Positions 55,968-64,000 of a DNA stretch of 64,000 nucleotides are shown piece by piece. Within the stretch, counting starts at the first letter, position 1; each line of letters starts with the position of its first letter. The notes beneath the pieces are model-generated. The model saw only the letters and a program-made list of their open reading frames with translations, did not search any database and had not been told where the DNA came from. The DNA comes from Helichrysum umbraculigerum (taxonomy: Eukaryota > Streptophyta > Magnoliopsida > Asterales > Asteraceae): assembly GCA_949592205.1 (NCBI GenBank), contig CATIUR010000003.1, positions 148,288,759-148,352,758 on the forward strand, in the 5' to 3' direction. Position numbers and translations under genes: made by a program.

Positions 55968-57780
55968 GTACTCCTGTTTATTTATCATCATCTCTAGCGA
56001 CTTCATTGATCATGCAACTTGTATAAAAAAATTGAGATAAAAAGTGGTCTGGTTGACCCAACCGAGCCGTATCAGTATCTTAACCATTTTGACTGGTTAT
56101 CCAATCCATAGTAGTATGAGAAAGAAAGATAAAGTCTGGCTCAGTTGTTATTATAAAGCTTCCAGATTTTTGAGATTGTGGCAATCCACATTCTGTCTCC
56201 GTTTTGCACACTGTAGCTTTATAGTTTGTATTATTATATATCTTAGAAATGACATGCTCCCATGGATGGTGATAGATTTTGTGATGGCTCTTAATCTGTG
56301 TGGCAAGATAATGACCTTCTCTCAAGTTCAAGTCTTGCCTTCTGATATTCACGGTTAAGCCTTGACTTATACATTAAAATTGTTCTTGGCTGCTAATTGC
56401 ATATGTAATGGGGAGGTGAAAGTGGTTATATACATGAAAATTGTTCTTGCATTTGTGTTTGAATGATATGTAGTAGAGGTGCCAAATGAGTGGGTCAGTG
56501 AGTTGGGCAGTGGTTTAAAATTATTTTGGCTCTAAACATGTTTTTTGAGTACTATGGAGGCAAGGCTCGGCAATTATACGTTAACCCATGTAGGAAGAGA
56601 CCATGTTTTGTTTTGTTTTTACTTAGTTTTACTGTCATTTTGTAACTCCAATTTTGTTAACTTATGCAGTAGATTGATTTTGGACTTGAGCTTTTTTCTT
56701 TGGTATTTGTAGCTTTAATATTTTATCGACTATTTTAATCTTTCAACATGTTAATTGGCACGCTTACTAATTCACAAAAAAACCACTGAATCTCCGATGA
56801 TTAATAGTATATTGACAAGAAATCAGGAATTGATATAATCCTTTTGGAGTGGTAATCAAGAGCAATTATAAATAAATTTTCTATCATTTTTTTGTTTCAT
56901 AGTATGCCTTTTAAGTACCTTCAGTTGAGTAAACTAAGTATGCCTTTGTGTCTCTTAGTTTGCCTTTCTATCCATTCAGTTGAGCCTACTGTATCAACTT
57001 AGTCTATTTTCTAACCGTATTATATCAATGTATCTATAGTGGTCTATAGCAATCTGTAAAGATTTTATTGTTTAATCATGGGTTCTTGATTATAGTAGAG
57101 ATTCAAGATGATTGATATATGTGATTTCTTGTATGTGGGTTGTTATTCTTGCTGATTTTAGTGGTGATTATGAATTGTCAGGTTCTCCTTTGATCTGAGA
57201 TTTTATGATACAACATTCGTTTATTATCCAAATGGTTATGCTTGAACTGGTTATCACTACATGGACGATTTGTTATATAAATATCTACTTTCAAAGGGTA
57301 ATAACGCTTTTGGTGCTCAAAGGACCATGCTCAAGGGTTGTGTCGCTTAGAATAAAAAAATTACCCCAATTAAATTGCAATTGTAGTGGGTTCTGTATCT
57401 TTCGAAAAACTGTTACAAATTGGAAAACTTAATGGACGTGATTAGACCACTTCGTATTCACCATCCATTTGAAAGTAATAAACAACAAATCAAACTTCAA
57501 TTGAATTAAATACATTCTACTATATCAACCAAACAAGTATGTCAATTTATAAAGTATTTTGTTGATTATATAATACAAGCTTCTAAGTAAAATTATGTAC
57601 TAGCCTGTGAATTCGCGGGTTATAATCTAGTAGGAATTTAAAACACGCATTAATACTTTTATCCATACCATAATAAACTCTTCCGACCCCCTAAATTTAA
57701 GTTGACCCCCATAAATATCAATTAAAGTACCACCATCTTACGCACGTTATTGACAACCCTTAGGGCTGTCATTAACAATA

Positions 57781-58009
57781 AACCTTTTTTAAACAGCATT
57801 AGATATATTTTAGTCGACGTTTAATTATTAAAACTCAGCTAGTGGTATTTTTTTTATGAGATTGACGTAAGAGTAACATGTCTTATCTAAGTCAACTAGA
57901 AAAATGCATAAACAATATTGCCGAGTATTATTTACATATAATTGATTATATAAAGGTATATATACGTAGCACTCCTCTTATTAGATTGGGACTAAATGAT
58001 TAAATATTA
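57781..58009. other. Intergenic, nothing recognised
   Basis: AT-rich sequence between MITE P1 and the hAT-like MITE. Confidence 0.5.
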
Positions 58010-58017
58010 GAGGTGAC

Positions 58018-58232
58018 AATTTAAGACCCATAAGTCTAGTTGAGTTTTTCTAATTTTTATAGATGGGTCTAGTTGGGTAATTAAAAAAATTCTCAAGTAT
58101 ATCATTATTACTCATTATGACCCAATAGGTAATAATGATATACTTGGGTCTTATTTTTATTACCCAATTAGACTCATCTATAAAAATTAGAAAAACCCAA
58201 CTAGACCCATGGGTCTTAAATTGCCACCTCTA
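58018..58232. mobile_element. hAT-like foldback MITE (215 bp)
   Basis: Near-complete inverted repeat: TAGAGGTGACAATTTAAGAC on the left, GTCTTAAATTGCCACCTCTA on the right, arms of about 95 bp. The flanks GATTAAAT (left, slightly offset) and GATTAATA (right) suggest a decayed 8-bp target duplication. Confidence 0.65.
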
Positions 58233-58240
58233 GATTAATA

Positions 58241-58856
58241 GGTGACAATATGATCTATGACATCTATCACAAATTTACAAGGCTGTCTCTAGGTTTTCAT
58301 AGACCTAAGCAAAAATTGATTGATTGACGAAAGAATGTCTCATATCTAATCTAACTGTAATTAATACGCTTATTATATTTCTTTTCTTTCAGGTCGATAA
58401 ATTTGGAAACAACTAGAATGTATTCTTCTTCTATTTTACTTACAATTAACAACCAAGATATATGTGTGTGTATATACACCCACATATAATCAAAGACACA
58501 TTTTGAAGTTCTTATTATTTGAGGCCCCTAAATAGATGGTCGATCATTTCGCCTACCCTCAAAGATAACAAGTTTATCATATATAGTGTTAAATTCGTTG
58601 TTAAATTTCAATTCCGAGTATGATTTTTGGTGGAGTTGTTTAGACGCGCGTTTAGTGTTAAATTTGATGTGATAAGAGACTCACAAATTTTTTTTGGACC
58701 AATAAAATTAAACGAAAAAGAAAAAGAAAATCTTTATCTCAACGTTTATCCGTCAACAAATGTGTTTTCAAAGTCGTGTTTTATTTAGATGAGAAATGTG
58801 CGACTATCATGTTTTTTCATAGCTAATCATGAATGAAAATTTATTATATATTAGGG
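58241..58856. other. Intergenic, nothing recognised
   Basis: AT-rich; a short TGTG/ATACACCCACAT stretch near 58460 is low complexity. No gene or repeat end seen. Confidence 0.55.
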
Positions 58857-59040
58857 TATTGTTAATGACAGCCCTAAGGGTTGTCAATAACGTGCGTAAG
58901 ATGGTGGTACTTTAATCGATATTTATAGGGGTCAACTTAAATTGAGAGGGTCGGAGGAGTTTATTATGGTATGGGTACAAGTATTAATGCGTATTTTAAA
59001 TTCTTATTGACAGCCCTTTGGGCTGTCGTTATCATTTTCC
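58857..59040. mobile_element. Small MITE P2 (about 184 bp), uninterrupted
   Basis: Reverse-complement relative of P1: from TATTGTTAATGACAGCCC to GGGCTGTCGTTATCATTTTCC. Ends are related (GTTAATGACAGCCC and GATAACGACAGCCC) and each forms a small hairpin. It serves as the empty-site reference for the Helitron. Confidence 0.78.
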
Positions 59041-59127
59041 TTAAAAAAAAAAAATACTAATCAAACGAGTGGTAAAAGCAATTTGGGTTGAAAAAGTTGA
59101 AACAGTCGGTCTCTCACAGATAAAAAA

Positions 59128-59460
59128 GGGTTAATACACACGGAGGGGATTAAAGTATCTCAAAATGTTCGCTTGGGGTACTAAAGTTTATGATTTGACA
59201 AAACTATGAGTTAACTATACGTATTGTGTTTAAGGGTAACTAAAGTTTATTAATATGTTTACAAGGATAACTAAAGTTTATTAAAATGTTTACAAGGATA
59301 ATCAAAGTTTATAAATTGTTCAAATTGATGAATCTTTATCAGCCCATTTTCTACTTGGGGGAGATTTTAAAAGTTGAGTTATAGTTTTGTCAAATCATAA
59401 ACTTTAGTACCTCAAGCGAATATTTTGAGATACTTTAATCCCCTCCATGTGTATTAACCC
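59128..59460. mobile_element. Mutator-like MITE (333 bp) with exact 9-bp target duplication
   Basis: Inverted repeats of about 85 bp, GGGTTAATACACACGGAGGG on the left and its near-complement ending GTGTATTAACCC on the right. Target copies GATAAAAAA at 59119-59127 and 59461-59469 are identical. The middle has short direct repeats of GTTTACAAGGATAA. Confidence 0.88.
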
Positions 59461-59653
59461 GATAAAAAAACATGATACTCTGAGTCTCTGATAGTCGCAC
59501 ATATATTACAAACGTACTTGTATTAATCAAATACAGACAATCACGTACTGGAAGTTTAATCTAAATAAAAACATAACATATAAATTAAGAACAAGAGAAA
59601 CGAAAGCAGCATAAACTGTTTAATGGATCGAATTTTCACTTGTAATCCATCAT

Positions 59654-59951
59654 GGGTTTATTGTTTCGTTATGTATTAAACTTTACACTTTTTACTATTG
59701 TACAAGACATACTTTCACTTGTTCTATTGTATGTAATCAACTTGTAAATATCGTCCATTATATGTATATTTTCCATTTTGGGTAAGGCAAAAAAAAAAAA
59801 ACTTTCCTATTTTGAACTTACCCAAAAATGAAAGTTTACATACAATAGTTGATATTTATAAGTTCAATACAATATAATATAAGTTTTTAAAGTTGGACTC
59901 CTACTCTTATAGTAAAAGGTGTAAACTTCAATAGATAGAAACAATAAACCC
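59654..59951. mobile_element. Mutator-like MITE (298 bp) with exact 9-bp target duplication, just downstream of the BAHD pseudogene
   Basis: Ends GGGTTTATTGTTTC and GAAACAATAAACCC, with inverted subterminal TTTACACTTTTTACTAT. Identical target copies ATCCATCAT at 59645-59653 and 59952-59960. It lies 39 bases beyond the BAHD stop codon, in what would be its 3' untranslated region. Confidence 0.87.
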
Positions 59952-59990
59952 ATCCATCATTTGAGATCACCATTGTCAATGTTGAGGCCT

Positions 59991-60378
59991 TCAAAATTTG
60001 GAAGCAATACGTGGTTGTACCACTTGTACACCCTCAAAGAAGATACGAACAAAAACTTGCATCTCGGTAGCTGAAAGGCCGCATATCCCAATCTCCAGAT
60101 CTTGGTCAGACTCTTTACCAACATTCATTGATATGGAACCACTGTAATCGATCGAAATTACTTCATGCTTTTTGGGATTCCCCCATCCGAAATTAATACC
60201 GTAAAAGTTCACCTTTGGTGTTCCTGCAACACCGATCAAGTTTCGTGTCTTCACCTCAGGGAATGGAGCCTGATTTGCCATCATGACTCCACCCTTGGTG
60301 GTTAACACTTTATGTAGATTCTCTCCAAGCAATTTAGCAATATCCACAAATCCGTCATTTTTAAAAAGATCAGTAGTT
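59991..60378 (-). pseudogene. BAHD acyltransferase, C-terminal part (split gene)
   Basis: BAHD enzymes transfer acyl groups from acyl-CoA to alcohols or amines; many plant members malonylate or aroylate flavonoid and phenolic glucosides in the cytosol. This part reads about 129 residues: DLFKNDGFVDIAKLLGE, then FYGINFGWGNPKK, then a C-terminal segment to TGA at 59991. The family's structural motif DFGWG appears as NFGWG. At 60378 the coding sequence is cut by a non-autonomous LTR element and continues in the same frame at 63645. The other lesion, a frameshift, is in the upstream part. Confidence 0.88.
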
Positions 60379-60719
60379 TGTTGGGTTTAATCTTGATATT
60401 TGCATGAAGTGAGTTTTGCATGAGCATGGGAGTGTTGCAAGTTTGCATGTTCCTGTAAATGGGTTATGTATGTGCAAGTGGACATATGAAAGAGAATGTG
60501 TTTGGTGGCTACGCATGGGTGACCAAATCATTAGCATGACATGGAATAGTATGTATGCATGAATATAGTATGTATGTAGGTCATGTTTGACCGGTTAATA
60601 TTGCATGATTGTAGGATGCATGTACGTGGGTGTAAGTCTATATATAGACTTTTAATATATGAATGAAATGTGCAAGTTGTAGTGTAAGTGTGTGTTTGCT
60701 TTTCACACCAAAACCTTCA
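60379..60719 (+). repeat. 5' LTR of the small LTR element
   Basis: 341 bp, TGTTGGG to CCTTCA. It contains AGTCTATATATAGACT at 60635, a perfect 16-bp palindrome whose centre is a TATA box, about 70 bases before the LTR end. Confidence 0.92.
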
Positions 60720-60721
60720 TT

Positions 60722-60733
60722 TGGTATCAGAGC
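60722..60733 (+). other. Primer-binding site (initiator tRNA-Met) of the small LTR element
   Basis: TGGTATCAGAGC two bases after the LTR end. Confidence 0.92.
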
Positions 60734-61221
60734 AGGCTTCAAAATCCAGGCTCGTGAAGAAAAGAAAGCCGGTTTGAGAGTCGGTTTCAAGGAAAGGTGA
60801 AGCCTTCGCTGCAGGGCAGGCGCAGCAGAAGCATGACGTTGTCGTATGGCAAGTAATAGGATAGCAACAAGAACCGGGCAGCAGATTATCGCAAGAAGCA
60901 AGAAGCTGTAGTTTATCAGAAGCAAGAAACACCAGCAGCAGAAAGAAAGTAGCAGCAACAGAAAGAAGCACCAACAGCAGAAAGAAGCAAGCAAGCAAGA
61001 ATCGTAAGCAAGCCAAGAAGCAAGAAAGATAGCAGCAAGATTGATCATGTTTAGTGATCCGAAGCAAGTAGCAAGAAGAAAGTAGTAAGAATGATCACAG
61101 TTGGTGATAAAAAAACAAGCAAGACTTAGTCAGTGATCAAAAGAAAGAAGCAACAGCAGTTTTGTTGGCAAGAAACAAAACGCATTAGCAAGAATCATGC
61201 AAGAAAGCAAGTAGCATGAAA

Positions 61222-63087
61222 CAGGGCCGGTCCTGGGGTATCTAATGCCCCGGGCGAGTCGAAAAAATAATGCCCTTGTAAACAAATAAAACAGTCTTTT
61301 AGGGGTTTGGAACCTAGTCAAGCTAGGCGGCTCATCCCCACGCCGATTTTTATTATTGAATGAGAAGATTACAATACGAGGAGATAAACTCCGAATGACT
61401 AGTTCATACATCAACTAAAACGATGTCTCTGTGCGTTTTTTGAAACAAAATCATCAATTATTTTGTCATAGTCAACATCAGCTAAAAACTTATTTTCAAT
61501 ACTCAAAATTGCTAATCCGTTTACCCTCTCTTGACTCATTGTACTCCGTAAATAGGATTTCAATAACTTTAATTTTGAAAAACTTCTTTCTGCGGATGCT
61601 ACAGTGACTGGTACGGTTAGCAAAATCTTTGTTTTGAATTTTTTGAAAATGTTCTTTCATAATAGGATCAAACTCAGCAATCATTTGAAGTATGCCTAGA
61701 AAGTTTCATTAGAATTTTCATAAAGTTTTTCATTTGTTCCACGAAATGGCAAGTTATATTCTGACAGACATCTAACAACAGCAATTATTCTAACTAAAAC
61801 TTCATTCCAATGTTTGGTATCTTTCTTTATAAGTTCTTGTATGTCTTTATCGATTGTTTGATTCATATTTAACCTTAGCCGCAACTCATACCATATTCTC
61901 AAGTTAATCATATGGTCAGAACTATTTTCATGCAAGTTTAAAGTATCACAAAGATGTTTCCAATTATTTATTCCTTCACTTGCTAATTGACTTTTTGATC
62001 TAGCAGTTTTAAATAACTTACAACAAAAACAAAATACTTTATCAAGCTCTTTCGAGTAGATCAACCATTTTCTATCAATAGTATCACCGTTTCGTAGCTT
62101 ACGTATATAATATTCACAAGAGAAGTGTCTACCTATTCCATCTTTTGGATAATTTAAATTATTTTCTCTAATAGGACCTTTGCTTACAAGTAAGTCTTTC
62201 ATCTTTGAATCCAAACCGTCCCAACATCTCACATCAAAAATATTGTAATTAACTTTATCATAATCACAATTTTTAGGATTTTCCTTATCTTTTTCAATAT
62301 GACTTCCATTATTTTCTTTATCATTAACATCATGTTCTTCATTATCATTAACATCATATTTTTTATTAATATTTTCAACCGGACTTTCAACATTTTCATT
62401 AACATTAGCCTCATTATATTCTTGATTTTCAGTATTTATTGGATTTACGTTGTTGGTAGCCGTAGGGTTATCATTATTTTCATTGTTTTCTTCACCGGTA
62501 TTGTTATTACTTTCTTGTCTAACCGCAAACCTATCTAAAGATCTTTGTAAAGATTGGGTAAGTTCTTCTTGTCTTTTCTTTCTTTTCCTATTTTGGGCAC
62601 CTGATAGTTGTGAACGACGAAACATTCTAGACTAACTAAATAATAAATAATGTAGAAGATTTGAAACAAAAATACAACAGAATTATGGAAAGATAGAACC
62701 TGATCACACGGATGAAGAGAAGAAGAGATGAAGATTAATCAGTTGAATAGTTGATTGCTGCTGGTTCTAGATCTCACGAACTGATGGACGCAACTCAAAA
62801 GTCGAAAATTTTGATCGCAAACTTCGCTAACCGTTCGACTTTAATTCTATTTCCTAATATCATACGGAAAAAAAAAGTATGGCTGACATGTATTTTCTAT
62901 TGGGCTTTTTAGGATTTTGTTGGAATTATGGGCTAAACAAATAAACTCTCATATATTTGAAGTTGGGCTTGAAATTTGTTACAAAAATGAACCTACCCTA
63001 ACAACAATTGGGCTATAATTCTGCTGCCCCTATATTTCTGCTGCCCTGGGCCATCGCCCATGAGGCCCACTAGGAGGGCCGGGCCTG
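61222..63087 (-). mobile_element. hAT element (1866 bp), internally deleted, nested in the small LTR element
   Basis: Terminal repeats CAGGGCCGGTCCTG and AGGGCCGGGCCTG (right end read on the plus strand), exact 8-bp target copies GCATGAAA (61214-61221 and 63088-63095). Contains a transposase relic on the minus strand. The host element's AGCAAG repeats resume on both sides. Confidence 0.92.
61411..62625 (-). pseudogene. hAT transposase of the ZMYM1/TTF-finger type, core deleted
   Basis: The minus-strand piece 62625-61696 (309 residues) has a basic start, a long Asn/Glu-rich low-complexity region (about 40-120), and the TTF-type zinc finger region (HFSCEYYIRK, then VFCFCCKLF). It then breaks by a one-base shift near 61715. 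After about 30 further residues (IAEFDPIMKEHFQ in another frame) it jumps to the C-terminal dimerisation domain at 61623-61411 (VTVASAERSFSKLKLLKSYL). The catalytic middle, some 300 residues in relatives, is missing. It cannot transpose itself. Confidence 0.85.
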
Positions 63088-63302
63088 GCATGAAACGGGT
63101 CATGTACGACTCGTAGCAAGTAGCAAGGTGTAACTCGTAGCAAGTAGCGAGATCGAACTTATGGTTCGAATAGCAAGTTAGAAAGCAAAAAAGATTCGAT
63201 GTTAGCAAGCAAGAGAATCGAATCAAGCAAAAGTAGCAAGTTGAACGAAGCAAGCAAGTAGCAAGTTGAACGGGTCAAGATCATCAAGATTAAGAGGGAG
63301 AA

Positions 63303-63644
63303 TGTTGGGTTTAATCTTGATGTTTGCATGAAGTGAGTTTTGCATGAGCATGGGAGTGTTGCAAGTTTGCATGTTCCTGTAAATGGGTTATGCATGTGCA
63401 AGTGGACATGTGAAAGAGAATGGGTTTGGTGGCTACGCATGGGTGACCAAATCATTAGCATGACATGGAATAGTATGTATGCATGAATATAGTATGTATG
63501 TAGGTCATGTTTGACCGGTTATTATTGCATGATTGTAGGATGCATGTATGTGGGTGTAAGTCTATATATAGACTTTTAATATATGAATGAAATGTGCTAA
63601 GTTGTAGTGTAAGTGTGTGTTTGCTTTTCACACTAAAACCTTCA
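63303..63644 (+). repeat. 3' LTR of the small LTR element
   Basis: 342 bp, TGTTGGG to CCTTCA, preceded by the polypurine tract and followed by target copy TAGTT. Confidence 0.92.
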
Positions 63645-64000
63645 TAGTTGTGGCTATGTTTAGACATGGCTTAGTACAGTTGCCAAAGTAGGTTGCAGGG
63701 ATTGGAGGATCCACACGTGCCCTGCAATTGACTGGAAAAATAAACGCATCTAACTCAGTCTTGCATGATTTAGCAAGACAAGTCCAGATATAAGCACATG
63801 ATACCGTAAAAGAAGATACGTATGATATAGTTGGCAGATTGGTTGAAACCAACTTCTTCAGGCGACTAATCATACTTGGAGTCATGATAAAAGTGGCCCT
63901 AACTTTATCACTTGGTCCAGAAAGGTGTTGGGGTTGATACTCTTTGTACAAATTAAAGTTTCAACACTTACTCTTTTAAGAATCTTTTCATCTTGTTTCC
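63645..64000 (-). pseudogene. BAHD acyltransferase, middle part (continues beyond the window)
   Basis: From the window edge the minus strand reads KILKRVSVETL, then a one-base loss near 63955 shifts the frame to LYKEYQPQHLSGPSDKVRAT. It continues with ISYVSSFTVSCAYIWTCLAK and the family block TYFGNCTKPC, and ends in ATT at the insertion site. On removing the insertion with one TAGTT copy, the codons join in phase with the C-terminal part at 60378. The HxxxD catalytic motif lies beyond the window. The frameshift, the insertion and the NFGWG change together make it a pseudogene. Confidence 0.87.

Larger units (their letters stand above)
51493..57630 (+). mobile_element. Non-autonomous Helitron (6138 bp) carrying host exon fragments
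   Basis: The 5' end TCTCTTTAATATATTATAAT starts right after A51492; the 3' end has the hairpin CCTGTGAATTCGCGGG then TTATAATCTAG, followed by T57631. TC...CTAG between A and T is the Helitron signature. Joining the flanks gives GCTGTCAA|TAGGAATTT, and the uninterrupted MITE P2 has the same sequence (AATAAGAATTT on its complementary strand) with one mismatch, so both ends are fixed to the base. No Rep/helicase frame is present. Exon-like pieces with splice sites, all on the plus strand, are listed separately. Confidence 0.92.
51461..57780. mobile_element. Small MITE P1 (about 180 bp) split by the Helitron
   Basis: Left part 51461-51492 (ATGATAACGACAG, then GGGCTGTCAA) and right part 57631-57780 (from TAGGAATTTAAAACACGC to GGGCTGTCATTAACAATA) together match MITE P2 (58857-59040) read on the opposite strand. 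Each end carries its own GACAGCCC...GGGCTGTC hairpin. The superfamily is not identified and no target duplication was found. Confidence 0.8.
60379..63644 (+). mobile_element. Small non-autonomous LTR retrotransposon inside the BAHD gene
   Basis: Two LTRs of 341-342 bp (TGTTGGGTTTAATC...ACCTTCA), initiator-Met primer-binding site at 60722, polypurine tract AAGAGGGAGAA at 63292, and exact target copies TAGTT (60374-60378 and 63645-63649). The LTRs differ at about seven positions and one indel (about 2 percent). Without the nested hAT element it is only about 1.39 kb, with an interior of AGCAAGAA-type purine repeats and no gag or pol. TRIM/LARD-like; the polypurine and LTR start resemble Ty1/copia elements. 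Confidence 0.92.

Noticed and set aside
57205..57432. Plus-strand 75-codon frame inside the Helitron
   Set aside because: No splice borders or recognisable motif; likely chance.
60638..61067. Minus-strand frames rich in Leu and Cys that look like membrane proteins
   Set aside because: They are the complement of AGCAAGAA-type purine repeats inside the small LTR element.
62229..62635. Plus-strand Ile/Phe-rich frame and minus-strand Met/Lys-rich frame
   Set aside because: Shadows of the Asn/Glu-rich low-complexity region of the hAT transposase relic.

Overview
The window is plant nuclear DNA, from a eudicot and probably an asterid such as a member of the Asteraceae. That placement is an inference from the repeat families and codon style, not from a diagnostic gene. 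It is a repeat-dense intergenic landscape with one intact host-type gene, a UDP-glycosyltransferase at 48521-49942 (+), and one broken host gene, a BAHD acyltransferase at 59991-64000 (-) that runs off the window. Almost everything else is transposable elements nested in one another. Many have exact target-site duplications (TSDs) that can be read directly, so much of the insertion history can be reconstructed.

Layout. 1-7952: a young Ty3/gypsy chromovirus (Tekay/Del type) with an intact 1540-residue polyprotein; its 5' LTR is cut by the window edge. It sits inside a decayed FAR1/FHY3-like (MULE transposase) gene on the minus strand (7953-8885). 7953-11470: three terminal-inverted-repeat elements separated by (TA)n tracts. 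11709-13000: a Harbinger-like ORF1 remnant, a promoter-like palindrome cluster and a Helitron end. 13737-13988: a Stowaway MITE. 14618-18811: a solo LTR with a second, opposite solo LTR inside it. 19004-34915: an Athila-type element split by a second, decayed Tekay element (24455-32838), whose own 5' LTR holds another solo LTR. 36751-44690: a SINE, a tandem duplication with nested Harbinger and hAT elements, and an L1-type LINE. 45675-46600: a Mutator-like foldback. 48521-49942: the UGT. 51493-57630: a Helitron carrying exon-like pieces of host genes, one from the RUS (DUF647) family; it lies inside a small MITE. A second MITE copy at 58857-59040 shows the empty site. 59128-59951: two Mutator-like MITEs. 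59991-64000: the BAHD gene, split by a non-autonomous LTR element that is itself split by an internally deleted hAT element.

There is no operon-like organisation. The only plausible host biochemistry is the UGT (glycosylation of small molecules) and, about 10 kb away, the dead BAHD acyltransferase, a family that often acylates such glucosides. The strongest observations are the Helitron with an in-window empty site and captured exons, the TA-tract elements linked to a FAR1-like transposase relic, a shared promoter layout (palindrome cluster 17-21 bp upstream of TATAAATAG) in three unrelated LTR-type sequences, and a 4.2-kb polyprotein broken only by transition-type stop codons.
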